From Anseranas semipalmata (Eukaryota; Chordata; Aves; Anseriformes; Anseranatidae): a stretch of DNA of 64,000 nt. Positions within the stretch are counted from its first letter, which is position 1, and every line of letters begins with the position of its first letter. The position numbers and the translations under genes are program-made. Under the pieces are notes generated by a model. It did not search any database and had not been told where the DNA came from. It saw nothing but the letters and a program-made list of their open reading frames with translations. Location of the stretch: assembly GCA_013399115.1 (NCBI GenBank), contig VXAA01003334.1, positions 393,464-457,463 of the forward strand, read 5' to 3'. Below are positions 14,601 through 26,875 of the stretch, piece after piece.

Positions 14601-16468
14601 TGCCTTGATACAGACGGGTTTTGAAGTCCAGTCTCGGCTTCCATGGCTTGGAATGTCATGCGTTGTTTTGCTGGAGAAATGCTGAGCCCAGCCTGAGTCC
14701 TGAGCATCTGAATCCAGTTCAATTCTGGAGAGCTTCAGTGGTAGCTGCCAGCAGATAGGGCTCTGCTGAACTCAGCATTGAAGTTTAAGGTTGTTAAAGT
14801 GAGTGCAGAATACTCAGTTTCCTGCAAGATTAAATCACTTGAGGCAAAATAAAGGTTTTATTTCATGCTAGTCATAAATCTTCTTTGAAATATCTGATTC
14901 AAAGATACCTATCAGTATGTGCATGTGAAAATATGAAGTATTTTCACTGAAATAATTGGAGGCCTGCTGGATTCCTGCTTGCCCATCTGCTGCCGTGTTT
15001 CACCTATCTCTGCGCGCTAAGGGCTGAAGGAGACAAAAAGATTGCTGGATCTGGGTTGACCAGTTTGAAAGATGTAGCCTGCTCTTTAGTTTTCAGTTGC
15101 TGGACTTCTTCTTTGCAAAAATTCACTCTATTAAGAAATAAGAAGAGTCCATTGATAAACTGTACTAATCATAAAATCCCCATCTATGGATGTTAAACTT
15201 TTTTGGCATGGATTATATCAGTCTTTCTTTATCCTTCAGGAAGACTTTTCACTCTCACCATCCTCAGTTTCTAGTTTGATTTTTAAAAAGTTCAAATTCA
15301 TTCTAAACCAAAGCAGGAAAAAGAGCTATACAGTTTCTGTGCAGGAATACAAGTGTAATGTTTCCCAAATGACGATGTGGAAGCAAAGTGTGATTGGTAA
15401 GAAAGTATAATAGGATATATCATACCTGCAAAAATATTATTGGTTCCTTTAGTTTTACATGTCATTAAATGTGCAGAAATCAAGAATTATAAATCTCTTA
15501 ATGCTGTACCAACTAAAGTAAGGTTGGCTGTGAAAGCCTCAAGTATGCATGCTATTTGTTTCAACTCTAACATTTAGGTATTTTACAGAGAAGTGAAATG
15601 GTGAGAAATGTTTTGTTCTGAGAGCAGGGAACATCTTTCCATTTGATAACTTAGTTCCAATAATAGTTATTTCACTTAAATCTGTTCCTCTCGTTCACTG
15701 ATATGTTTGTCTGTCAGAAGGTACTGAATTAGCCACTGAACTGAAATAGCCACTTTGTTTTCCTTAAAAAGTCATGTACCTTCCAGCCACCTTATTTCCC
15801 TCACATACCAGTTTATGTTCATGCTTAATAATTTATTTAGTGTTTTCAGAAATCCTGTTAGTAAACACCACCTTGGTTTTGAGGAGACAGGAAAATTAAT
15901 AGCATCACAAAGTAGATAAAAAAGAAGTACTGTAGTTTGCCTTATAAAAAAAATTTCTTACTTATGTTAAGTTTCTCAGTTTTGTGCTCATGAGTGTGGG
16001 AAGATATGTGTGATACTGCTTATTTTAATACTAGTCAGTATAGAATCGATTCCATGCATCATTAATGCAGGTGCTCCCATTGTTTCAGGTTACCATAAAG
16101 GCAGATAAGGTAAGATCCAACAGTGATTTCTTTGATATGACTCCGGCTTCACTTCATATATTGTCAGTTCTATTAGATGTATTGCCATAAAACTGTTTGA
16201 ATTAATACAGAGATTCAGATCTTATGAAATACTGAAAAAAATTGTGCATGTTAATATTAAATATTTGTGCATGTTAAATGGTAATCCGGCCCTCAGTGCA
16301 TATTAAACACGTGAACTTATTTCCCAGCCTACATCTCCAAAGACCACTGTGGCCTGCAAACGGGTGCGGTCTCAAACCTAGTGTGGCAGAGCCGGAAGAC
16401 AGAGCTGCACAGTACTGCCCTGTTTTGCAACCCTAGCAATAAAGCTTAGGAGTCCACAGCAAAGGTAC

Positions 16469-16571
16469 AGTCTTGGAGACTTTATCCATGAGAAAGAGTG
16501 GCATTCTCAGAGAAGACTCTAGTGAACAGCTTTCCAAGACCTATGCTACTGTCCATCCACTACTCCATCAC
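16469..16571 (+). repeat. Left arm of an imperfect inverted repeat pair
   Basis: This segment (AGTCTTGGAGACT ... CCACTACTCCATCAC) recurs as its reverse complement at 17258-17370. Aligned by eye, the arms match along their whole length with a few substitutions and two or more short indels, including long identical runs (GAGAAAGAGTGGCATTCTCA, CTGTCCATCCACTACTCCAT). The 686-bp spacer shows no recognised gene. No known repeat family is recognised. Confidence 0.9.
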
Positions 16572-17257
16572 TCTGGAGTCACTCCTGATTGACTGACAAG
16601 AGCCTTTTATTAACAGCCAGCCTTTGTTTCTCCCCATTTTCAAATTGCTGAGTCTCTTCAAAAACCAGAACTTCTGCTCTCTTGCATAAGTTAAAGGAAG
16701 TTTTCCCTGACAACCCATGTCTTTTATTTTGAAGTGGCCATTAGCTCCCTTTCTCTGTCTGCTTTTTGGCTTCTTTACAGGCTTTCTTCCGTGTATTCTA
16801 CACACATTCCTCTCCATATGCATGCATCTTGTGTTCCTCTTCTCAACTCTGTGTCCCCATCCAACATACTCTCCTCTGTCTGTCTTCATCAGTGTCTTAA
16901 GACATACATGCAAAATCAGGATTCTTCTGAAAGAATGTAAGTCCAGCCTGAAGGAGACCTGCTTACTGATACCAAGATAGTAAGAAAGGAGATAATTGTT
17001 TCTCATTGCATGTCAAAAATGAACATACTGACTGGCAAATGCTTAAGGTTAGAAGCCAATTTTTTATCTGAATTGAAAATTAATTGCATTGTAACTAAGC
17101 TGGTTTGATTGCAAAAGTACCTTTCCTTAAAGTAGTCCCATAGCACAGTGCCAAACAGTGTTTCCTGCAGGAGTCTCATTTGGTGCTGCCTCAGGCTATG
17201 TCAAATAAACTGTGTGCTACAAACAGTGGCCAGGTCTTCTCCAGCAGGTTGCCAGCT

Positions 17258-17370
17258 GTGATGGAGTAGTGGATGGACAGTAGTAGCGTAGGTCTTGGAA
17301 ACCTGCTCACTAGAGTCTTCTCTGAGAATGCCACTCTTTCTCATGGTTCATTTGACAGTCTCCAAAGACT
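17258..17370 (-). repeat. Right arm of an imperfect inverted repeat pair
   Basis: Reverse complement of 16469-16571 with a few differences: several extra bases next to the GAGAAAGAGTGG block and three extra bases before CTGTCCATCC. Sequence just outside both arms does not match, so the edges are fairly sharp. It could be the terminal repeats of an unrecognised DNA transposon, or two oppositely oriented copies of a short interspersed repeat. Confidence 0.9.
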
Positions 17371-18627
17371 AAATATTCACATTATTAATATGCCATAGTG
17401 AACTGTATGTTAGAAATTACTGTGTATGACAGACACTTTATCCATTTCAGAACACAGTGGTTTCCATTTATTTTGAGCATTTATCAGTTTGAATTTTTTG
17501 AAGGCATGCTCTGTAGTCAAAGGAAGAATTTGCAGCTGCTTACAGCATTGCCTATCAGATTAAGATCAGGTCACTGTTTCTGCTTTGTCCCGTTGTTTAA
17601 AAAGATGAAAGAAAATAATGCTTTGTACAAAGAGTTTTCAAACAAGGTTTTGGGCCAGTAGCAATTTTTTTTTACATCTTAAACAAAAAATGATTGAAGA
17701 TGCTTTCCAGCGCTCCATAAAACATTCTGCTTATTTCTATGCAGAATAAATGGATATGAGTTTAAAAATGTTAAGGGAATGTATTTGTTTGGATTACATT
17801 AAAAACATTTTTTACAATATTTGGTTTAACCCTGAAGAATTTATACATCTTTCTCACACCACTCTCTTGCTGTAATACCAAGACTGAACTAGCAGAGTAG
17901 GTCGGGGCTTTCTAGAGGTTGCAGTGGTATGGCTTTTGTCTCCGTAGACAGACCAAGCTGAAAACAGCACACAAGCGGCCAGCACGCTGAGTGACCTTCC
18001 AACTCTATGTTGGACCTGATGACACGAGCAACTCTTGACATCTTTACAGAAGAAATGGACTGTTTTGAGGAGTCAGAAAAGCATTTTCAGAATTGGTAAT
18101 ATACCTTTACAAAGCAGCTTGGTCAAAATTTGTGCCTGCAGATAAAAGATGATTTTCTGTAGATGAATCAGGCCCACCTCTTTTGGAGGGAAATTGCAAC
18201 CATAAGTTTCAGTTTTAGGAATTTTACAAGCTTAGGTGTCTTTCTTACTGGGAATTCCCCTTAGTTAACTTCACAGGTGTGGAAGTAAATGCAGTCCACT
18301 CAATGGCTGGAAAGGTATTTTATCCATAAGAGTCATAAAAGAAGATGTAAAATGACTCATGAGGTGCCAACAAGAAAGATCACCGTTTACAGAGGTGTTG
18401 AAAAAGCTAGATAAGGAGGAGGAAGGTGCTTTGGAGACAATTTAGCTTTGAAGTGGATGGAGCAAAGAGGGGCCATTGGGTTCAAAGCCACTAATTGCTG
18501 AGGACAGAGGAGGAAAGTGATGGTAGCAGTACCCGTGTGGAAAGGACAGGGGCAAGATGGAAATGAGCATCTTGATAAGAGCTTGGCTTTAGGGAGAGAA
18601 AGAAAGGTACACGTTTCAGATGTGTTG

Positions 18628-18649
18628 GTTTTTTTGTTTTTTTTTTTTT
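18628..18649 (+). repeat. T-rich tract
   Basis: Two T runs split by a single G in intron 1; simple sequence. Confidence 0.85.
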
Positions 18650-21600
18650 ATGATGGGGAGAGATGGAGTGAAAAACAGCCCTCAATTATGGGTTTGAGTA
18701 CAAGAGATGAAAATGGTGATGTGCAAAGGAGAGAGAAAAGTCTACAAAGGAACTTTAAGAATTGGGCTTTGAATGTGTTAAAATTCAGTTAATTTGAAAA
18801 CCTGTGTACTCTCTAAAAAGCTGTGGTTCACATTTTTTAAACCTCAATAAATTTCTTACAGACTTGTGGGGAAAAGGTTCAGGGTAAAAAATTCTCTTCT
18901 TAGGTCTGCAGGTTTTATCTGCAGGAGTAGTTGGGTTTAGTTTGGAATAGTACATTGAGAGATCAGAATGAAGTTTGACTTTAAAACTGATTTTCATGAT
19001 TTTTCTAATTTAGCTTCTGCATAGAGGTTGTGACACACACTTTTTGGTCTCAGTACACACCAGGCTGTGGAGTGCTGTTCTTTCTGCAGATAACCAGGGT
19101 GGTCTGCCACCTGCTAAGGTGTTTCAGATCTCACAAGTTCTTTAGGCAATTTGTTCTCCCTCTACGATTCAAACCCTTCCAATAAATAGTCCCTTTGTAA
19201 TTGCCTGCTCTAAACTCAGTTTCTGCGATTGTCAAAAGCGGAGCTGTTTGCAGCCAGTCGCTTTCTTCTTTTGGCTGCAAAGACCTTGACATTTATTTTT
19301 TCCTATGGTATTGAATTTCAATGTTTCATCTTCCCGCTCGAAGGAAGGTGTGAATGTGAGCTACAGAAAAATTTGTTTTCTGGATTTTGGCCAGGAAGAA
19401 TGCTTCTCCACCTGACTTTAGACATAAATGTAGGTACCTTGCGAAATCGGAGCCAAGATTTGTAGCCTCTTTTGTGGAACTCAGTGAATAATAAATGGAA
19501 ATCATATGTGAATATTTTTTCTAATTCTGAGAATAATATTTGCAAACAAATTTTTAGTAATTACCAAGAAAGATAGCGCTTGAAGAGGTATCCCTTTCAT
19601 GTAAAAAGAACCAAAACACACTGTTCATTCCCACTAGTTGGCCTGCTTACATTTTAAAGAAATAAAATACAAGGCTTCAAAATGAATTTAAAAGGAATTT
19701 CCATGAACCAATGTTCATGAATGATCCTATTTCTTTGTAATAGCGCAGTAGAGAAGTTGTAGATACATGTTTTTGTTTAAATATGTACAAATATGTACCA
19801 AAATTCTCTTGAAAGTATTCAGTCTATAAATGCCTCGATGATTTTTAAAAAGTGTGGATAATTATTATGGGTAGACATACTTTGTTGTGAAAACATATTG
19901 TCTAGTAAAGTGATGGAAACAGGCTATCAACACTTATATTGAGAGCGTGTCATTCTTTATAAATTGCCCTTCTACTGACGATAGTTCAGTACTTGTGGAG
20001 AAGTGGCAAAGATGACTTGCTTCCCTGCAGAGCTCTGTAATTACAAGGTCTTTGGATATCTGTGTTAACAGGTTGAGGTGTACTGTGTGCGTTATCTGGC
20101 TGTGCCTCATCATTCCATTGCACTGACTATGATTTATAGTCATTTTGACTGTAAATCAGTGGGACAGAAAGAGAATGCATTTACCTCTGTGAAAATAAAA
20201 GTATTACTCTAGCTTAGAATTTCACTTTCCACTCTATTCCCTGACTGGCTCCAGTAAGTTCTGAATATTAGTGAGATGGTGACCAGCATCTTTAACCTGG
20301 GGAAGCGACAGGTTGTGTGAAAACATGGACTCTCAGTATAGTCAGACTGACATTGAAAACAATGAATGAATTCTCATGGTAATTTTTTTTGTCTGAGTAC
20401 CAACAGTAGTCAAGTTGTATCAGAACTATTCAAATGTTTCTAAAGGCATCTTACATTTCCTCAGTAAGTAGAATTTTGCATTTTGTGGTTCTCACTTCTT
20501 CAGTGTGGATCTCTATTACTTATTTTCACCAAGAATTTTGAATATAAAATTTGCATCCGTAGACATACTTGTTTTGACTCAAACCTTCAAAGATTCGTAT
20601 CACTACATATGATTAGCATAGAGTTTGGTTTTCTAGTTTTCTGGTGGGAGTGAGGAACATTTTTATATTCTGTGAATTTCTCTAGAAGTAAAGCAGTCCT
20701 GTAAAAGGATTGATATGTCTGAATTCAAACTGCATCAGAATCCAGAGCATCAAAAATTGAGGTTTTTGTACTCCCTGCTTTCAGGCTGGTGCAGGATTCA
20801 AGCCGGTGTGTGTACTCAGTCATGAACATTGAGAAGTCCTCCCAGGTCCCGTTTAGATGTAGCCTTACTGATCTTCATTTAGAAAGCATTCTTGGGAAAC
20901 ACCTTGTGACTATTTTATACCAGAATTTTAGAGATTTTCAGACCTTTATTTTGTTATGAGAACAACACGGTAATTTAAACATCTCAATACTGAAGTATAG
21001 CTTGAGGCTGTTTGCTTTTCCTTGCATTAGTATTCTTGTCTCACTGGGGCAAGTGGGGATCCAGAAAGGTAGAGACCACATAACCTGTGAGAGCAGCTAA
21101 ATGTAGATAAACTGGCTACAGACAGTGTAGGATGTCATTAAGTTTAAAACTTCAACTGTGCTTTTCAGATCAGCCTGAAGTACTAGTTAAGGCCTATTCT
21201 CCAGCCAGCTACACAAAATAATTAGGATTCTTCTGAGTTGTAATGCTTTTTACTGCTCCTTCACTCTTGGGGATGCAGTGATGCTGGAAATAGATGTTTA
21301 TGCTTCAGATCAGGCGCTCCCCAGGGATTTACACTGATATTGCTTCTCACAAAGCAACGTTGCAGGTGTAAATTTAAAATGTCAGACAGTTCTTCCACTT
21401 TGGCTACCAGTACAAGCACTGGTGAGAGCAAGGCAGCAACCTCCAGCTCTTTAGCGTCTGATTTAGTTACAGTGGTAGTGATGTCTCTTCTAAGAAGTCT
21501 CACTGCTCTCATGTTTAAGAAACTCCAGGGAGAAATGTCAACAAAGAAGAGTTAATAATAGTAAGTACTAAAATAGGCTTTGAATAAAAAGATCTTTATG

Positions 21601-22251
21601 TTCATATTTCAGGGCCTTAGCTGACCCTTCTGTTCCTCCAGATCTGGAAGAAACTTCTGAGAACGCATTTATTCCAAAATTGCTGACCTCGTTTCTGCTG
21701 AGCCATAGCCAGTTAGGAAGACATAAGTGTGATGGGGCATGAGCAGTAGCTCAGAAATGAAGGGTTATTCATCCCGCTGGGAATTTGTATCAGTGGCACA
21801 GGACAGGCAGTCGTCATACCAAGGACAAGGCTCTAAATGTGATAGATATAGCATCTGATCAACAAAAGTTTGCCAGGTGCTACAGTGATACACATTTTGG
21901 CCAGTGTTTTAGTATTCTCAGGCCTCTTTTATTCACAAGTAGGCATTCAAGGTAAGGTCAATGTCTGCACACAGATCCTGCCAAACCTGTCTGCCATCAC
22001 CATCACAAAAGCACATAGATGTGTCCAGTTTGCTTTGCCTGCTAGCCAGTAAGCATCCGTGAGTGTCAGGTAGAACTGTCCACTATACCTGCCTGGGAGT
22101 GTTTTGTGTAGGCACCTGACTGATTAGACGTGGAGATAGACTGTAGTTTTATCCAGGATGGCACTTTAAATCTCCCTTTGTACCTGTCTGGGTCAACAGA
22201 GGCATGCCTGAGTTTGAGGTTTCAGTTTCTGCGTACTCCCTTGAATGATGC

Positions 22252-22957
22252 CTGGCAGAGAAGGACCTGGGTGTGCTGGTTGACAGTCGGCTGAATATGA
22301 GCCAGCAGTGTGCTCAGGTGGCCAAGAAGGCCAACGGCATCCTGGCTTGTATCAGGAACAGTGTGGCCAGCAGGACTAGGGAGGTGATTGTCCCCCTGTA
22401 CTCAGCTCTGGTGAGGCCGCACCTCGAGTCCTGTGTTCAGTTTTGGGCCCCTCACTACAAGAAGGACATGGAGGTGCTCGAGAGAGTCCAGAGAAGGGCA
22501 ACGAAGCTGGTGAGGGGTCTGGAGAACAAGTCTTACGAGGTACGGCTGAGGGAGCTGGGGTTGTTCAGCCTGGAGAAGAGGAGGCTCAGGGGTGACCTTA
22601 TCGCTCTCTACAGGTACCTTAAAGGAGGCTGTAGTGAGGTAGGGATTGGTCTCTTCTCCCACGTGCCTGGTGACAGGACGAGGGGGAACGGGCTAAAGTT
22701 GCGTCAGGGAAGGTTTAGGTTGAATATTAGGAAAAACTTCTTTACCGAAAGGGTAGTTAGGCATTGGAATGGGCTGCCCAGGGAAGTGGTTGAGTCACCA
22801 TCCCTGGAGGTCTTTAAAAGACGTTTAGATGTTGAGCTTAGAGATATGGTTTAGTGTGGGCCTTGTTAGAGTTAGGTCAGAGGTTGGACTAGGTGATCTT
22901 GGAGGTCTCTTCCAACCTGAACGATTCTGTGATTCTGTGATTCTGTGATTCTGTGAT
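22252..22957 (+). mobile_element. CR1 LINE 3' portion with intact ORF2 C-terminus, plus strand
   Basis: A 5'-truncated CR1 element of about 706 bp, in the same direction as ATP10A. The ORF2 frame is open from the start of similarity ([19 protein letters not shown]) through [38 protein letters not shown] and [20 protein letters not shown] to its stop at about 22854. That is the C-terminal part of the CR1 polyprotein after the reverse transcriptase core. The 3' UTR ends in four copies plus a partial of GATTCTGT (22923-22957). The uninterrupted frame marks it as the youngest CR1 in the window. The endonuclease and most of the reverse transcriptase are absent, so it cannot move on its own. Confidence 0.95.
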
Positions 22958-25900
22958 AGGGAGACATTCAACATCTCCTCTGACAGAGAGGAAAGTAATT
23001 CCTTAGTAACTCTAAAGTTAAATAAAGTTCATGAGAATTGAGAAATGAGTACAATGAAACATGCTTCAAATATCCTTTCAAATCCACATATTATATAGTT
23101 TCACATCTCAGTTTCAGAGTAGAAGGAACTGTTAACATATTCTGCAAAGATATAGCACCCAACTTTATTTTCTTCTGCAAGATTCTTCCAATAATATTGC
23201 AGCCAACGTGTTTTTTCTACTTTTTATTATTGCCAGTTCTTTAAAAGTTCTTTTAAACAGTTAACTTTTGAGGAGCACTGAAAGTAGTAAAGTCTTGTGT
23301 ATGGACTAAACCTAATTTGTGGAATTGCAGCCAGAAGAAATGTAGAGGCTGCAACATGCAGAGCATCATCTCAGTTGTTCTGAATGCAAGCATTGCAACC
23401 TGAGACCCACTGAGATCTCGGTTGGTATTCAGACAGGTAAATGTTTTTCCTATCCTCAACCTGAATTTTAGATCATCCAAGTGAGAACAGATGAGAACAT
23501 CCAGATGAGATGAATGTCATGGATGGATGTCACCCAGACAAGAACAGAAATGGAAGGAAAATACAATACTTCATAATTTTCAGGAGGAACTGGAAAAGAA
23601 GATCAAAGACTTACACTTCAGGAGATACTGATTTTGCCTGTTAAATACAAAAGTGGTGAATTATTAACATTCTTTTCAACAATTTTCTTGTTAACAGAAA
23701 ATAGTAGCTGAATTATGTTAACTTCTAGCTTTTGTGCAGTGATTAGATAACATGAGCTTTAAAGGAAGTGTGTTTGTGTGGCACAGTTATGTGGAGAAAA
23801 ATAGTCTCCCAAACTGAGTATCAGTCAACAACTCCATCAGGTCTGTGCATGTAATTAACAGGAAATGCCTTTCCCGCTAAAAATTCTTTCAGCTGTTACA
23901 TGAACAGTTTAGCTAAAAGAACTGGAATGATTTTTCAAATGAAAACTGTTGCATTTAGGAAGCACCTTTCTTTAGCAGTTCTTTACAAATGACTTTGTGC
24001 ATATATGTAGTGAGCATACTAATGTATTTTTGTGAGCTGGGTCATGTAGTCTTGAGATCGAATTAGGCAGATGTGGGGAACCAGAGGAATGAGAAGGAAA
24101 AAAAATTCCACTGAAGTGCCTGAATCTGTTAAAGAATGGGATTTCCCTCAGTAACTGCAGAGCCATACTAAATTTGCCTTTTAAGATGTACTGTTAAGGT
24201 ATGAAGCTCTCCCTTGGAATGGTCAACTGATTACACTGGCATAAATTCAGTGGGAGAACACCAAAGTGTAGGATTTGGTCCACCAAATCTATGCATCTAG
24301 CGTGCATCTGAATTTTAGGCACTCAGTTCTCCTAAGTGTCCTTACGCTCTTAATTATCAGTTTGGAGGACAAAATTGTAAAACTGAAAAAAGTTAGCACC
24401 TAAGATCTCCCACGGAAGAGTTCCTACTTTAATTGTTTAGGAAGCAGGCACAGATAGAGGTAGGCATCATGAGGTGCCTATAGTTTGAATGGCTTCCCTT
24501 CAGGCAGGGATTGTTTCTCCTTCCATGTTTGCACAGCACCAAGCTCAGTTGAATCCTTTTGCAATTGCTTCGAGCACTACTGTAGTGTAAATATTCAATC
24601 TTAATATCTGTGACAAGCAGTTAACTGTCTTCTCTCCCAGTATATCTGCTAATTGGAAGAATGATACAAGTTTATTAGCATTTTTGGCAGGAAATATAGG
24701 AGTGTTGGAAGTTATACCACTAAAAAAAAAAGGATACTAGGTATTTCTCCAAAACAGTCTTAAGAGTTTTAAAATCAAGTTCTGGAAGACAGCTTCTTCT
24801 TTCTTCAGTTTCATTACATGGTCTGCCTTTATGTTTCATGTTGTTATCGCAACAACAAGTTTCTTGGCTGAAAAATCATTTATTCCGGTTAGCAAATGTT
24901 TCATTAATAGTTAACAATAGTGAGGTTTATTTCAACATGAATTATAATGGAGATGACACTGCCAAGAGAAGTTCAGTGATTACTCCCGCATTATAAACCT
25001 GAAACACTGAGGTTTCATGGGTACATTGTTTTTCATAACAAGTTTGATTTGTAACAGAAAAATTAGCAGTTTTCAGAAAGTGTGAATTTATTAAAAGGCA
25101 CCTTTATGCCTCATTATTGCCATACAAGCATATTTGCGTCTAGCAGCTATAAGATGCGTTTGTACTTGATGATCCAAAAAAATGGATATTTGAAGTCCAT
25201 GAAAACAAGAAAACTTTTCGATGCTCTTAAAACAATGTGAATATTAAGGGATCTATTTAGAAACATCAGTCATGGAGAGATTTTGTTCTCTACAGCATTT
25301 CTCAAGAACACTCTGTTAATCTGTTTTGTCTGATTAATATCAGATTCGGAGCCTCTTCATGATTTATTTTCATAGAAACAGATGTTATCGTTTGTGGTGG
25401 AATGAAGACATATTCTGGGCATTATGTAACCTGCTTTGGCATTAACTTATACTACATGTTTTTCCTTAATTCTGCCACAACACTGTAATTGTACCCAAAT
25501 GGTTCTCAAAATGTTTCCATAGATACTTAGCATGTTCAGACTTTGTGTAATGTATGCCTTGGTTTCATAGGTAGCTCTTGTTTTTTAAACTGCGGGATCT
25601 GCAATACCTGTAGTTTTCAAATTGTGGTTGGTTACAAGAGCAGTTTTCTGCGTGTATTCCAGTGTTGTCCACCAACTCTGCTTTTGTAGACTATGATAAG
25701 TTACACAAAATCTCAGCTTGCCACCGTAGTGTTAATAGAGTGCTATGGGCTCAGTCACCTAAAGAGTGCTGTGGGCTCTGCACATCTGCAGAAGGGTCAG
25801 GCAGAGAGGTGGAGGGTTAAAAACAAGGGCTCCAGACCAGGCAGTTTGGGAAAACTCTATGAGGACCTGTTCAGAAACAGATAGATGCTAGGGTCTCCCT

Positions 25901-26860
25901 AAAGATGGTTTGTGCTGATGTGGGACTCCTGTGCTTGCGTTACAGTTTGAGGTTCCCCTTCTAGATTTGTAATACTGGAGTTGCTGCTGTGCTTGGGCCC
26001 TGCCAGTTATCCTCAAGTTTTTTAGTTAGCTTGTTCCTAACCAAGAGACTTGCCACGGCACTTGTCGCCATCTGACTTGAATATGTTTTAAGTCACTGGG
26101 GACAGAGATGTACCTGATGCTTTCCTTAGTTGTCCCCTACTCTCTTTCTGCCTCCAAAGATGGAAGGGGAGGACTTGGCTGACACCAAGAACAGCTCCAA
26201 AATATGCCTTGTACACAGCTCTTTGACTTGTCTTTTGTGGAGGGCTCTTCCTCTTCCACAGAACTAATTTATTGCTGTGTTTCTTTTAAAGCCTACTGGT
26301 TCAATGACCAACCTCAGCTGGCAGGGAAGGCAAAGGAGCCTGATTTCTTTTGAAGTGGAGACAATAGTTACTTCAAAAGCAGGTCAGCGGATGGGCTTGG
26401 ACCAGGAAACAACATTCCATTTGGATGCTTTGAGAGGCTTAAAAACTTCTAGGCTGCAGTCTCAACCTGTGTAGGGAGGAGCGGTACGCTGGGTAAGCCA
26501 GATGGAGCACCCCAAAGGATACAAAGGCACATCCCCTGGCTTTTGCTAAATGTCTTTGACAAGCCCTGCAGAGGTTAATAGGGGAGCCTGTGTTGGGACT
26601 AAGATGGGGCAGTGTTACAGGTTCCCTAACCACTCACTTGCAGCAAATCTACATCAGCCATTCCTACTCATTAACTATAATTTTTGTCAGTGGAGAAGTG
26701 TAGGAAGCAAGAAAAGATTCCCTTGTAGTTCCATCTTCTGGATTTAAGGTATAAAATTTCTAGTATAAAGACCTTGCACCAGAAGAACAGCTTGTGGCTG
26801 CATGGCTTTCACGTTTCATAACCAGTCTTGCTTGTGATATTTTCACCAGACTTTTTTAAA

Positions 26861-26875
26861 AGAGAGAGAGAGAGA
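26861..26875 (+). repeat. Short (AG)n run
   Basis: About seven AG units in intron 1; simple sequence. Confidence 0.85.

Noticed and set aside
16560..17006. 148-codon minus-strand ORF between the inverted repeat arms, considered as a transposase remnant
   Set aside because: The peptide is basic and shows no catalytic triad spacing or recognisable transposase motif, and it starts inside the left arm. Best treated as chance.
17950..18045. CCTTCCAACTCTATGTTGG considered as a degenerate CR1 tail
   Set aside because: The similarity is too short and lacks the octamer tail and the upstream CR1 3' UTR.
22273..22854. 193-codon ORF as a host gene
   Set aside because: It is the C-terminal part of CR1 LINE ORF2, beginning at an internal GTG and followed by a CR1 3' UTR with octamer tail.
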